From Oscillospiraceae bacterium (GTDB taxonomy: Bacteria > Bacillota_A > Clostridia > Oscillospirales > Oscillospiraceae): a stretch of DNA of 15,753 nucleotides. Of this stretch, positions 1-5,798 are shown piece after piece (within the stretch, counting starts at the first letter, position 1; the number at the start of each line of letters is the position of its first letter). Where the stretch lies: assembly GCA_017550765.1 (NCBI GenBank), contig JAFZOC010000293.1:1-15753 (forward strand), in the 5' to 3' direction. Under the pieces are notes generated by a model. The model saw nothing but the letters and a program-made list of their open reading frames with translations, was not told the origin of the DNA and did no database searches. Made by a program: the position numbers and the translations under genes.

Positions 1-48
1 CGGCGGGCGACGTGGGGGCCGGCGGGCGGCGGAGGGCCGGCGGCGGGC

Positions 49-78
49 AAAAAAGGAGGGGGAGCGGCGCTCCCCCTC
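49..78 (-). terminator. Rho-independent terminator of hsp20
   Basis: On the minus strand a perfect 9-bp stem (GAGGGGGAG / CTCCCCCTC, arms at 70-78 and 56-64) with a 5-nt loop is followed by six T residues (A-run at 49-54 on the + strand). It starts about 20 nt past the hsp20 stop codon, so it ends that transcript. The 48 bases left of it are GC-rich and hold no gene I can recognise. Confidence 0.88.
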
Positions 79-96
79 TTCGTCTCTGTCCTCTGT

Positions 97-543
97 TCAG
101 CCCTCGATCTGGATGTGCCGGCGCTCGGGCAGGCTCATGGGCTTCTCCTTCGGGAAGTCCAGGACCAGCACGCCGTCCTCGAAGCGGGCCTTCACGTCCT
201 CCTCCCGGATGTTCTCGCCGATGTAGAAGCTCCGGGTCATGGTGCCGCTGAAGCGCTCCTGGTGGACCAGTTTGCCCTTCTTGTCCTTGTCGTCCTTCTC
301 GACGCCCTTGGACGCGGTGATCGTCAGGTAGCCGCTCTGCAGCTGCAGCTCGATCTGCTCCTTCTTGAAGCCCGGCAGATCCACCGACAGCTCGTAGCCG
401 TCCTCATGCTCCTTCAGATCGGTGCGCATCACATGGGCGGCGTGCTTGCCGTAGAGCTTCCGGTCCATATCGGCCTCGAAGCTCCGGAACGGGAAGCCCA
501 TCCAGTCGTCAAACAAACTCTCTCCAAAAATACTCGGCAACAT
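97..543 (-). CDS. hsp20: Small heat-shock protein, Hsp20/alpha-crystallin family
   Basis: An ATP-independent holdase chaperone of 148 residues that would bind unfolding cytoplasmic proteins and keep them refoldable. The alpha-crystallin domain spans about residues 38-132. It includes the DLPGFKKEQIEL segment (55-66) and the family signature A-x4-GVL (ARFEDGVLVL, 119-128). The C-terminal I-x-I motif (IQI, 144-146) that docks between dimers in sHSP oligomers is present, so the protein looks complete. The ATG start has an AGGAGG Shine-Dalgarno at 552-557, spaced 8 nt. The gene is monocistronic: its own promoter with a CIRCE-like operator lies upstream and a rho-independent terminator directly downstream. 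HrcA control is inferred from the operator. The family assignment is secure, but the clients are unknown. Confidence 0.96.
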   Translation of the reverse strand: MLPSIFGESLFDDWMGFPFRSFEADMDRKLYGKHAAHVMRTDLKEHEDGYELSVDLPGFKKEQIELQLQSGYLTITASKGVEKDDKDKKGKLVHQERFSGTMTRSFYIGENIREEDVKARFEDGVLVLDFPKEKPMSLPERRHIQIEG

Positions 544-551
544 ACGTCATT

Positions 552-597
552 CCTCCTTTGATCGTTGTCGTTGTCACCTGAGCAAGGTGATGGAGGT
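552..597 (-). promoter_or_regulatory. hsp20 leader with possible Shine-Dalgarno sequestration
   Basis: In the roughly 80-nt hsp20 5' leader, a CCUCC (592-596) can pair with the GGAGG of the Shine-Dalgarno (552-556). The pairing encloses a separate 6-bp hairpin (UCACCU/AGGUGA, 574-579 with 585-590). This is the general shape of an RNA thermometer, and heat-shock genes of this family often carry one. The closing stem is only 5 bp, so this is speculative. Confidence 0.25.
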
Positions 598-628
598 CAT
601 TTGATCTCTGTTACTTTGTTCGGTCCTC

Positions 629-656
629 ATTATAGCACGAAGATCAGCACTGTCAA
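629..656 (-). promoter_or_regulatory. Consensus sigma-A promoter of hsp20
   Basis: Read on the minus strand there is a perfect -35 TTGACA (651-656), a 16-bp spacer and a perfect -10 TATAAT (629-634). Transcription should start near 622, giving a leader of about 80 nt. The -35 box overlaps the centre of the CIRCE-like palindrome and the spacer is filled by one of its arms, so repressor binding would block RNA polymerase. Confidence 0.9.
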
Positions 657-678
657 GGTGAGAGTGCTGATCTTCGTG
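636..678 (-). promoter_or_regulatory. CIRCE-like operator (probable HrcA site)
   Basis: A perfect 16-bp inverted repeat has arms at 636-651 and 663-678 with an 11-nt spacer. Its core reads TCAGCACTG-N9-GAGTGCTGA (644-670), against the CIRCE consensus TTAGCACTC-N9-GAGTGCTAA: 7 of 9 and 8 of 9 matches, with exactly the CIRCE spacing. The arms continue beyond the classical 9 bp. The site overlaps the -35 to -10 region of the hsp20 promoter, which fits repression by HrcA relieved on heat shock. No hrcA gene is in the window. Confidence 0.83.
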
Positions 679-810
679 AACGATCTGTGAAGCAAAATGG
701 CATATTTTGTGAAACCTGCGAAAGGCGCGGTCGCGACCCCGGCCCTTCGCTCTCGGGAACGGCTTTTTGACCTGCGGGCAGAGGCCCGCCGCGCCGGCGT
801 TCGGTCCCGT

Positions 811-1578
811 TCACGCGGCGCGGTCCGGGAGCTCCCGGATGAGGGCCGCCGTCTCCGCCCACTGCTCCTCCGGGGAGATCCGGGGCGTCCCGTCCCCCCG
901 CTGGGGGCCGTAGCTGCCGAACTGGGCGTGGTCTCCACCGGGGATCTCGCAGTACACGGCGTCCGCGGGCAGATACTGCCGCCCCGCCGCCAGCTGGTCC
1001 CTGTTCACCACGCCGTCCTCCGAGCCCCAGATCGAGATCGCCTGCAGGTCCCCGTCCAGGGGGCGGGTGGCGTAGGCCCCCAGCAGCACCAAGCCCCGGA
1101 GCGCATCGCCGTGGGCGGCGGCGTAGTTGGCCGCCATGGCGCCGCCCAGGGAGTGCCCGCCGATGTACCAGTTGGCATAGTCGTGGGCCGCCAGCGCTTC
1201 GTCCGCCTTGTCCCCGGCCAGCACCGCCAGCCGGAAGGGCATCTCCACCAGGCACACGTCCATGTCCCCGGCCGCGATCTGCCGCAGCAGCGGGGCGTAG
1301 GCCGTGGCCTCCACCTTGCCGCCGGGATAGAAGATCAGCGCGTCCGTCTCCGAGGGCCCGTCGAAGAGCCAGCCGTACGCCGTCCGGCTCACCCGCACCG
1401 TCGCGTCCGAGCCCAGGGCCGCCAGAGCCGTCGCGTCCGCGTGATAGTAGACGGCGGTGTAGCCGAAGAAGGCCGCCGCCAGGACCAGCAGCAGCGCCAG
1501 AGCGACAAGGAGCCCTCTCCCGGGCTTTTTCTTCCCGTCCTTCGGCTTTTTCTTCCCGTCGTGTTTCGTTCCTCCCAT
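811..1578 (-). CDS. Membrane-anchored alpha/beta hydrolase
   Basis: A 255-residue alpha/beta-hydrolase-fold protein whose substrate is unknown. A lysine-rich cytoplasmic N terminus (residues 5-21) precedes one hydrophobic segment (22-42), so the catalytic domain is probably anchored on the outer face of the membrane. The nucleophile elbow is GGHSLGGA with Ser143. The likely acid is Asp188 in GSEDGVV and the likely base His217 in PGGDHAQFG, all in the right order and spacing for the fold. The start follows a GGGGGG-rich Shine-Dalgarno about 14 nt after the stop of the upstream acetyltransferase gene, so the two are probably co-transcribed. Downstream of the stop (near 785-800) lies a 6-bp hairpin without a T-run, so I do not call a terminator. 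The fold is secure but the reaction cannot be named. Confidence 0.86.
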   Translation of the reverse strand: MGGTKHDGKKKPKDGKKKPGRGLLVALALLLVLAAAFFGYTAVYYHADATALAALGSDATVRVSRTAYGWLFDGPSETDALIFYPGGKVEATAYAPLLRQIAAGDMDVCLVEMPFRLAVLAGDKADEALAAHDYANWYIGGHSLGGAMAANYAAAHGDALRGLVLLGAYATRPLDGDLQAISIWGSEDGVVNRDQLAAGRQYLPADAVYCEIPGGDHAQFGSYGPQRGDGTPRISPEEQWAETAALIRELPDRAA

Positions 1579-1592
1579 CTCGCGTCCCCCCT

Positions 1593-2153
1593 CTACAGTT
1601 CTTTCGGAGAGCGGCCGATCCTGTCGGCCTCACGGGAGCCGGCCCCGTCCTCGGCGGCGAGCCAGTCCTCCCGGTCCAGCGTCAGATGGACCAGGCCCTC
1701 CTCCCGGCCGGTCTCCCGGAAGCCCAGGGCCTTGTGCAGGTGGAGCGCCGCGGCCCGTGTCGGCTCGAAGACGTTGTGGAGCCGGGGGACGCCGTCGATG
1801 CGGAAGGCCCGGTCCAGCAGGAGCTGCAGCCCCTCCCGGCCGTAGCCCTTCCCCCGCTCCGAAGCCCGGAGCAGGATCCCCATGTCGCAGCAGTCCCGGT
1901 CCGGGGCCCGGTGGTAGTCCACATAGCCCACCACGGCCCCGTCGCCACGCTGGCGCAGATAGGCGAAGAAACGCGCGGGCGCCTGCCCGACCCACCGGCC
2001 GTGCCAGGCCGCCCAGTCGCCGCGGGGGAAGGGGATGCAGCCCTCCGGCGGCCACCAAGCGGCGTTGTAGGACATGGTGGCCGGGTCGGCCAGCATGTCC
2101 GCGTACGGTCCCAGCTCATCCACGGTCGGGACCGACAGATACAGTTTATCCAA
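1593..2153 (-). CDS. GNAT-family N-acetyltransferase
   Basis: A protein of 186 residues that would transfer an acetyl group from acetyl-CoA to an amine; the acceptor is unknown. The acetyl-CoA binding motif A is visible as MGILLRASERGKGYG (91-105, R/Q-x-x-G-x-G type). It is followed by the helix REGLQLLLDRAF and the C-terminal strand-helix region PTRAAALHLHKALGFRETGR, the usual end of RimJ/RimL-like GNATs. I chose a TTG start at 2151-2153 because AAGGAGG lies 9 nt upstream. The longer reading frame beginning at 2273 adds about 40 arginine/proline-rich residues with no family resemblance and would cross that Shine-Dalgarno. It sits between the Ntn hydrolase (88-nt gap, which holds a GC-rich imperfect hairpin without a U-run) and the alpha/beta hydrolase (14-nt gap). 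Confidence 0.87.
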   Translation of the reverse strand: MDKLYLSVPTVDELGPYADMLADPATMSYNAAWWPPEGCIPFPRGDWAAWHGRWVGQAPARFFAYLRQRGDGAVVGYVDYHRAPDRDCCDMGILLRASERGKGYGREGLQLLLDRAFRIDGVPRLHNVFEPTRAAALHLHKALGFRETGREEGLVHLTLDREDWLAAEDGAGSREADRIGRSPKEL

Positions 2154-2241
2154 GAGCCGTCGCCTCCTTCTTTCGGTGCAGGGCGCCGCAGGCCCGCGGC
2201 GTCGGCGCAGCAGGATGAAGGATCTTGTTCGGGGGACGGGA

Positions 2242-2958
2242 TCAGGTGGCCGCCGGCTGGGCCGCAGCCTCACGCCGCAGCTCCATTGTCCGGACCGCGT
2301 CCCAGCGCCGGTCCTCGCACCAATAGACCTTCCGCGCCCCCACGTCGAACACCATGGACACCACCGTGGGGCAGACCGTCTGGGACACCGCCCGCAGGAC
2401 GGCGAAGCAGTCTTCCACGTCGAAGCCGTCCCCCGCGTCCCGCAGCATGGCCTCCGCCGTCTGATAGCGGTCCCAGCCCATCCAGGGGTGTCGCTCCCGG
2501 TCCTGCTTGAAGGGGGAAAAGTTCGTGAGGACCCTGTGATCCGGCCGCTCGAAATACAGGCTGCCCTGGCCGGGGACGATATACAGGACGTTGCCCGCCG
2601 CGTCCGACAGCGCCGACATGAAGGTGAGGCCGGGGACGCTGAAGACAGGCCGCTCCAAGGCGATGGCGCGGATCTCCTGCAGGGTCTTCTTCTGCAGCAG
2701 CAGGTCGATGTCCAGCAGGATGACGTTCTCGCCCTCCCCCTGGGGGTCGCTGCGCCGGTCGGCAGGCCAGCAGGTGGGCATGCCCACGAAGTCGCCCCGG
2801 GCGTTGGCGCCGAAGAGGGGCATCCAGCCCTCCTTCGCGTCCAGGACCTCGATATAGACGCCGTCTTCCGTGGGCCGGACCCGGTGCTGCATGTCCAGCA
2901 GGTCCAAGTTCCAGCCGACGATCGTCTTCCTGCGGTTCACCGCGATGCTCGTGCACAT
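2242..2958 (-). CDS. Ntn-hydrolase, choloylglycine hydrolase / penicillin V acylase-like
   Basis: A predicted linear-amide C-N hydrolase of 238 residues. The protein begins MCTSIAVN. Removal of Met exposes Cys2 as the N-terminal nucleophile, as in bile-salt hydrolases and penicillin V acylases. Further family landmarks are GWNLDL (Asn17, Asp19, matching the N-x-D-x that follows the first strands) and VLTNFSP (Asn146, the conserved oxyanion Asn of the TN-x-P block). At the C terminus is SMVFDVGARKVYW (201-213), the usual last strands. It is shorter than classical bile-salt hydrolases (about 320 residues) and has no signal peptide. The Met was chosen because the nucleophile must be residue 2 and GGCGGGAGA lies just upstream; the frame continues open to 3105, but that extension would bury Cys2. 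Substrate unknown: bile acid amides, N-acyl amino acids or beta-lactams are all possible. Confidence 0.82.
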   Translation of the reverse strand: MCTSIAVNRRKTIVGWNLDLLDMQHRVRPTEDGVYIEVLDAKEGWMPLFGANARGDFVGMPTCWPADRRSDPQGEGENVILLDIDLLLQKKTLQEIRAIALERPVFSVPGLTFMSALSDAAGNVLYIVPGQGSLYFERPDHRVLTNFSPFKQDRERHPWMGWDRYQTAEAMLRDAGDGFDVEDCFAVLRAVSQTVCPTVVSMVFDVGARKVYWCEDRRWDAVRTMELRREAAAQPAAT

Positions 2959-3012
2959 GTCTTCTCCCGCCTTTTCCTCTGTTTTTTCAACGCGACCTGT
3001 CCGGGCCTCTCC

Positions 3013-3041
3013 ATTATACCCAAGGCGCCGCGGCAAAGCAA
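3013..3041 (-). promoter_or_regulatory. Promoter of the Ntn hydrolase / GNAT / hydrolase cluster
   Basis: On the minus strand a -35-like TTGCTT (3036-3041), a 17-bp spacer and a perfect -10 TATAAT (3013-3018) stand about 55 nt upstream of the Ntn hydrolase start. No other convincing promoter was seen for the two downstream genes, so it may drive all three. Confidence 0.68.
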
Positions 3042-3113
3042 GGGCCATTCGGGGCGCGTCCCGCGGGCCGGCGTCGGGAGGGGAAAAAGTTCCTCTTCTT
3101 TTCATTTTTCCTA

Positions 3114-3142
3114 TTTCTTTTTCCGCGACGCTATGATATAGT
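3114..3142 (+). promoter_or_regulatory. Possible lipase promoter
   Basis: In the divergent gap between the Ntn hydrolase and the lipase, an AT-rich stretch carries overlapping -10 candidates TATGAT (3132-3137) and TATAGT (3137-3142). A poor TTTCTT (3114-3119) stands 17 bp upstream of the second. The -35 is weak, so the exact boxes are uncertain. Confidence 0.4.
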
Positions 3143-3221
3143 GATGATACATGCAGGTCTTTCCCGTCAGAAGGGAGAGACCACCGGGAGAAAACAAAAG
3201 GAAACGGAGGATCCAGAACAC

Positions 3222-3983
3222 ATGAAAAAGCGCGTCCACCTCTTGGCGGCGCTCCTGGCGCTGGTGATCGTCTTCACCGCCGTCCTGAGCATCACCGCCT
3301 TCGCCGACACCAATGTCCAGACCTACACCAATTCCGCCCAGATCTACACCCTCGTCCGCGACGGCTACAACGGCGGCACCAAGGGCCCCATCAGCATCAC
3401 CCGCGGCACGCTGACCCAGGGCCGCATCCAGCGGCAGGTCTATCTCGTCACCCTCTCGGGCACCGAGCTGGTCTTCAACCAGTCCACCGAGGTCCTGACC
3501 GACCTGTTCTCCGGCTTCGACCTTGACAACGCCTACTACTACAACGTCGTCAACACGATCCAGCAGAACATCCCCCGGGGCTCCTACCTGATCCTCGCCG
3601 GCCACAGTCTCGGCGGCATGGTGGCCCAGCAGGTGGCCGCCAACGGCGCGATCAAGGCCCAGTACACCGTCCTGAACACCGTGGCCTTCGGCTCCCCGCT
3701 GCTGTCCGTCGGCAGCCGTGAGGGCACCGTCCGCCGCCTGGGCGACGTGTCCGACGTGGTGCCTTATCTCTCCGGCCGTCTCTTCACCAACCCCGTCACC
3801 GCCATCTTCGGCCTGAACCGGGAGGACGGCCACTACTACGGCCGGCCCATCACCGCCCACAACGCCTCCTACTCCCGCGCGGACCTCTGGGGCAAGTATG
3901 ACATCACCGGCACCAAGTACGGCAACGCCAAACTGGCGCTGGATCTCGGCACCCGCACCTTCTTCCAGGCCCCCATCTTCTGA
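3222..3983 (+). CDS. Secreted lipase/esterase, class 3-type alpha/beta hydrolase
   Basis: A 253-residue exported lipid or ester hydrolase. The N terminus is a signal peptide: MKKR, then a hydrophobic stretch to about residue 24, with a probable signal peptidase I cut after ITAFA (residue 28). The mature part shows class-3 lipase landmarks: YLVTLSGTE (74-82, oxyanion strand), the elbow AGHSLGG with Ser129, and AFGSPLL (155-161). They are followed by GDVSDVVP (Asp175 or Asp178 as acid) and His213 in TAHNASY as probable base. The start was placed at MKKR because ACGGAGG (3204-3210) is upstream and the signal peptide begins there. The open frame from 3141 would add 27 charged residues in front of the signal. 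It is monocistronic, followed by a strong terminator. The substrate is unknown. Confidence 0.88.
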   Translation: MKKRVHLLAALLALVIVFTAVLSITAFADTNVQTYTNSAQIYTLVRDGYNGGTKGPISITRGTLTQGRIQRQVYLVTLSGTELVFNQSTEVLTDLFSGFDLDNAYYYNVVNTIQQNIPRGSYLILAGHSLGGMVAQQVAANGAIKAQYTVLNTVAFGSPLLSVGSREGTVRRLGDVSDVVPYLSGRLFTNPVTAIFGLNREDGHYYGRPITAHNASYSRADLWGKYDITGTKYGNAKLALDLGTRTFFQAPIF

Positions 3984-4013
3984 TCGGCCAGATCCGCAAC
4001 ATCCGGATATGCC

Positions 4014-4057
4014 GACGGCCCCTTGCACGATCTCGATCGTGCAAGGGGCCGTCTTTT
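4014..4057 (+). terminator. Rho-independent terminator of the lipase gene
   Basis: A perfect 18-bp stem (arms 4014-4031 and 4036-4053) with a CTCG tetraloop is followed by TTTT (4054-4057) and further T-rich sequence, 30 nt after the lipase stop codon. There is no A-run on the left side, so it acts on the + strand only. Confidence 0.9.
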
Positions 4058-4208
4058 CGCCTTTTCCTGTCATCTCGTGCCGGGCCGCGCCGAGCGGCCG
4101 GGCTCCGATCGGCCTCTCGCCGCGGCCGCCTGGGCCCGGAGCGCTTCCCGGCCGAGCGGCCCGGCCTCCGGGAAAACGCCTTTTCCGTCCGCGCTCCCCT
4201 TCGCACAG
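4058..4208. other. GC-rich non-coding stretch between lipase terminator and orphan RNA unit
   Basis: I see no gene here. The stretch contains a reiterated CCGAGCGGCC core (near 4090 and 4152) and an inverted pair TTCCCGG/CCGGGAA (4145-4151 with 4168-4174). Open frames crossing it have no recognisable protein or ribosome binding site. Confidence 0.4.
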
Positions 4209-4247
4209 AAAAAATGAGCCCCCGGAGACCATACGGTCCCGGGGGCT
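4209..4247 (-). terminator. Minus-strand rho-independent terminator of the orphan unit
   Basis: Arms AGCCCCCGG (4217-4225) and CCGGGGGCT (4239-4247) pair perfectly. An inner GACC/GGTC stem adds 4 bp after a bulged A at 4226, closing an ATAC loop. On the minus strand this is followed by CA and six T residues (A-run 4209-4214). The opposite flank has no T-run, so it works only for minus-strand transcription, yet no minus-strand gene lies between it and the + strand S41 gene. Confidence 0.82.
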
Positions 4248-4265
4248 GCCGTCGTTCCCTTCGGC
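4209..4265 (-). ncRNA. Candidate short RNA (orphan promoter to terminator)
   Basis: A strong minus-strand promoter (4272-4300) should start transcription near 4265. A rho-independent terminator ends at 4209, so the expected product is about 57 nt: a leader of fewer than 20 nt, one large hairpin and a U6 tail. No coding sequence fits inside. It points away from the S41 peptidase gene and toward the 3' end of the lipase gene. It may be a small regulatory RNA or the remnant of an attenuated leader. No known RNA family was recognised. Confidence 0.45.
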
Positions 4266-4271
4266 ATGTAT

Positions 4272-4300
4272 AGTATAGCACAGACGGCCGGGAAAAACAA
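4272..4300 (-). promoter_or_regulatory. Strong orphan promoter on the minus strand
   Basis: A -35 TTGTTT (4295-4300), a 17-bp spacer and a -10 TATACT (4272-4277) preceded by TGC give an extended -10. It lies only about 25 bp upstream of the minus-strand terminator stem. Confidence 0.68.
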
Positions 4301-4323
4301 GTCTCCTCATCTCGCGGTCGCTG

Positions 4324-4332
4324 TGGTATGCT
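4324..4332 (+). promoter_or_regulatory. Possible extended -10 for the S41 peptidase gene
   Basis: TGG-TATGCT, an extended -10 type element, lies 22 bp before the S41 start codon with no clear -35. A leader this short leaves room for the AAAGGAG ribosome binding site but little more, so the call is weak. Confidence 0.3.
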
Positions 4333-4354
4333 CCGGGGGAAAGGAGCTGATATC

Positions 4355-5659
4355 ATGGATCGGACCGAACGCGTCTGGGCGCTGTCCGCCGTCTGGGCGG
4401 CGGCAAAGGAGGTCTACCCCTATTTCCACCGGCTGGAGACGGACTGGGACGAAGCCTACCGCGCGTACCTGCCGGAGCTGCTGGCAGAGGAGGACGAGCT
4501 GGGGGCCTGGCTGCGGCTGGCGGCCTTCGCGCGGCTGCTGGACGACGGGCACAGCACCGTGGTCCTCCCCAAGGCCCTCATGGAGCGCGAGGGCTCCTTC
4601 CCCTTCCGGCTCCGGCAGATCGGCAGCCGTACCCTGCTCGTAGGGGCGGAGAAAGAGGGCCTGCTGCTGCGGGAGCTCCTGGGGATCGACGGCGTGCCCA
4701 TGGCGGAGCTGGCAGCCCGCCTGGACCGCTGGCAGTACACGTCGGCGGGGCGTCCCTACGTCGGCCGGCTGGAGCGCTGGATGCCGCTGCTCCTGCCCGG
4801 GCGCGATCACATGCTGCAGACGGACGCGGGGGAGGTCCCGTTCTCGTATCGGGAGGAGCCCTGCGCGCTCCTCGCCGCACCGGAGCCGGAGAGCCGCCTG
4901 CCCTGGGTGCCGGCGGGCGAGGATCTGCGCCTTTTTGACGGCGGGATCCTTTGCGCCCGGGTGGACGACATGCAGCAGCCGGAGCGGGCCGACGCCTTCC
5001 AGGCCGCGCTGGCCAGGCTCCGGCCCAGGGCCGTCCTCTTCGACATCCGGCGGAACATCGGCGGCATGACCCTCTGCGGCGCGCGCTATGCCGCCCCCTT
5101 CTTCTCGGGCAGCTTCGGCGGCTGCCGGAAATGGACCCAGGCGCGGAAGGCCGTGGATGCGGCCAGCGCCTCCCAGTTGGCGGGGATGCGCCGGGAGCGG
5201 GCCCAGCGCATGATCGACGAGGGGATCCTCCCGCGGGAGGAGTTCGACGAGGCGCAGCGATACGCGCGCCACACCCGGTTCGAGCATTATCGGGACAGCT
5301 GGGATCCTCCCCGGACGGTCTGCCTGCCGGAGCTCCCGGTACTGCTGCTGGTCTCCCGGGACACGGTCTCCGCCGCCGAGGACTTCGCCGCCTTTTTCCG
5401 TTCCGGGCGCCGGGGCCTCCTCATGGGGGAGCCCAGCTTCGGCTCTACCGGCTCTCCCTACCTCTTCCGGCTGCCCGACGGCGGCCGGGGCCAGGTCGTC
5501 TCTGCGGGCTACGAGCTCGCCGACGGCACGCCCTTCATCGGCTGCGGGATCCAGCCGGACATCCCCTGCCCGCCCAGCGTCGCGGAGCTGCGGGAGGGCT
5601 GGGACCGCCCCCTGGACGCCGCCGTCGAGACCCTCCGCAGGATGGTCGACGCATCGTGA
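4355..5659 (+). CDS. S41 family peptidase, tricorn/IRBP-like (S41B)
   Basis: A serine peptidase of 434 residues with no signal peptide or membrane segment, so probably cytoplasmic. LDDGHSTV (62-69) holds His66, the position of the catalytic His in tricorn-type S41 enzymes. VLFDIRRNIGG (227-237) is the typical D-x-R-x-N-x-GG strand. TVSAAEDF (337-344) carries the nucleophile Ser339, and GEPSFGSTGSPYLFRLPDGG (358-377) the conserved G-x-x-x-G turn before the last strands. The ATG at 4355 follows AAAGGAG by 8 nt; the frame is open from 4328 but without a better site. The gene stands alone on the + strand and converges with the minus-strand cluster to its right. A 20-bp inverted repeat lies 62 nt past its stop. 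Substrate unknown. Confidence 0.87.
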   Translation: MDRTERVWALSAVWAAAKEVYPYFHRLETDWDEAYRAYLPELLAEEDELGAWLRLAAFARLLDDGHSTVVLPKALMEREGSFPFRLRQIGSRTLLVGAEKEGLLLRELLGIDGVPMAELAARLDRWQYTSAGRPYVGRLERWMPLLLPGRDHMLQTDAGEVPFSYREEPCALLAAPEPESRLPWVPAGEDLRLFDGGILCARVDDMQQPERADAFQAALARLRPRAVLFDIRRNIGGMTLCGARYAAPFFSGSFGGCRKWTQARKAVDAASASQLAGMRRERAQRMIDEGILPREEFDEAQRYARHTRFEHYRDSWDPPRTVCLPELPVLLLVSRDTVSAAEDFAAFFRSGRRGLLMGEPSFGSTGSPYLFRLPDGGRGQVVSAGYELADGTPFIGCGIQPDIPCPPSVAELREGWDRPLDAAVETLRRMVDAS

Positions 5660-5721
5660 TGGACGATGGGGCTGCTGTCGGGCTCGCTCCTCTGCGAGAG
5701 CGCCTCTATCGCCGCCCATCG

Positions 5722-5770
5722 AGAGACAGAGCCGGACGCTGCTCCATCGTCAGCGTCCGGCTCTGTCTCT
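5722..5770. repeat. Perfect 20-bp inverted repeat between convergent genes
   Basis: Arms 5722-5741 and 5751-5770 are perfectly complementary with a 9-nt loop. The repeat lies 62 nt after the S41 stop and 28 nt after the stop of the convergent gene. Neither side has a T-run, so it is not a canonical intrinsic terminator, though position suggests it separates or stabilises the two 3' ends. A weaker 7-bp pair (CGATGGG 5664-5670 / CCCATCG 5715-5721) lies between it and the S41 gene. Confidence 0.75.
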
Positions 5771-5798
5771 GTTCCCGGGCTATGGCGCAGCGCCCCTC

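Noticed and set aside
785..805. Terminator after the alpha/beta hydrolase gene
   Set aside because: The hairpin GCGGGC-CTCT-GCCCGC is followed on the minus strand by AGGTCAAAAAG, with no T-run.
2242..2958. Naming the Ntn hydrolase a bile-salt hydrolase
   Set aside because: The nucleophile and the Asn fit the superfamily, but the protein is much shorter and the substrate-defining loops cannot be matched by eye.
3141..3221. 27-residue N-terminal extension of the lipase
   Set aside because: It would put charged residues before a normal signal peptide. The ATG at 3222 has a ribosome binding site and begins the signal.
4070..4300. Minus-strand small ORF through the orphan RNA unit
   Set aside because: It has no ribosome binding site, crosses a strong terminator in its first third and has a shadow-like Arg/Pro/Gly composition.
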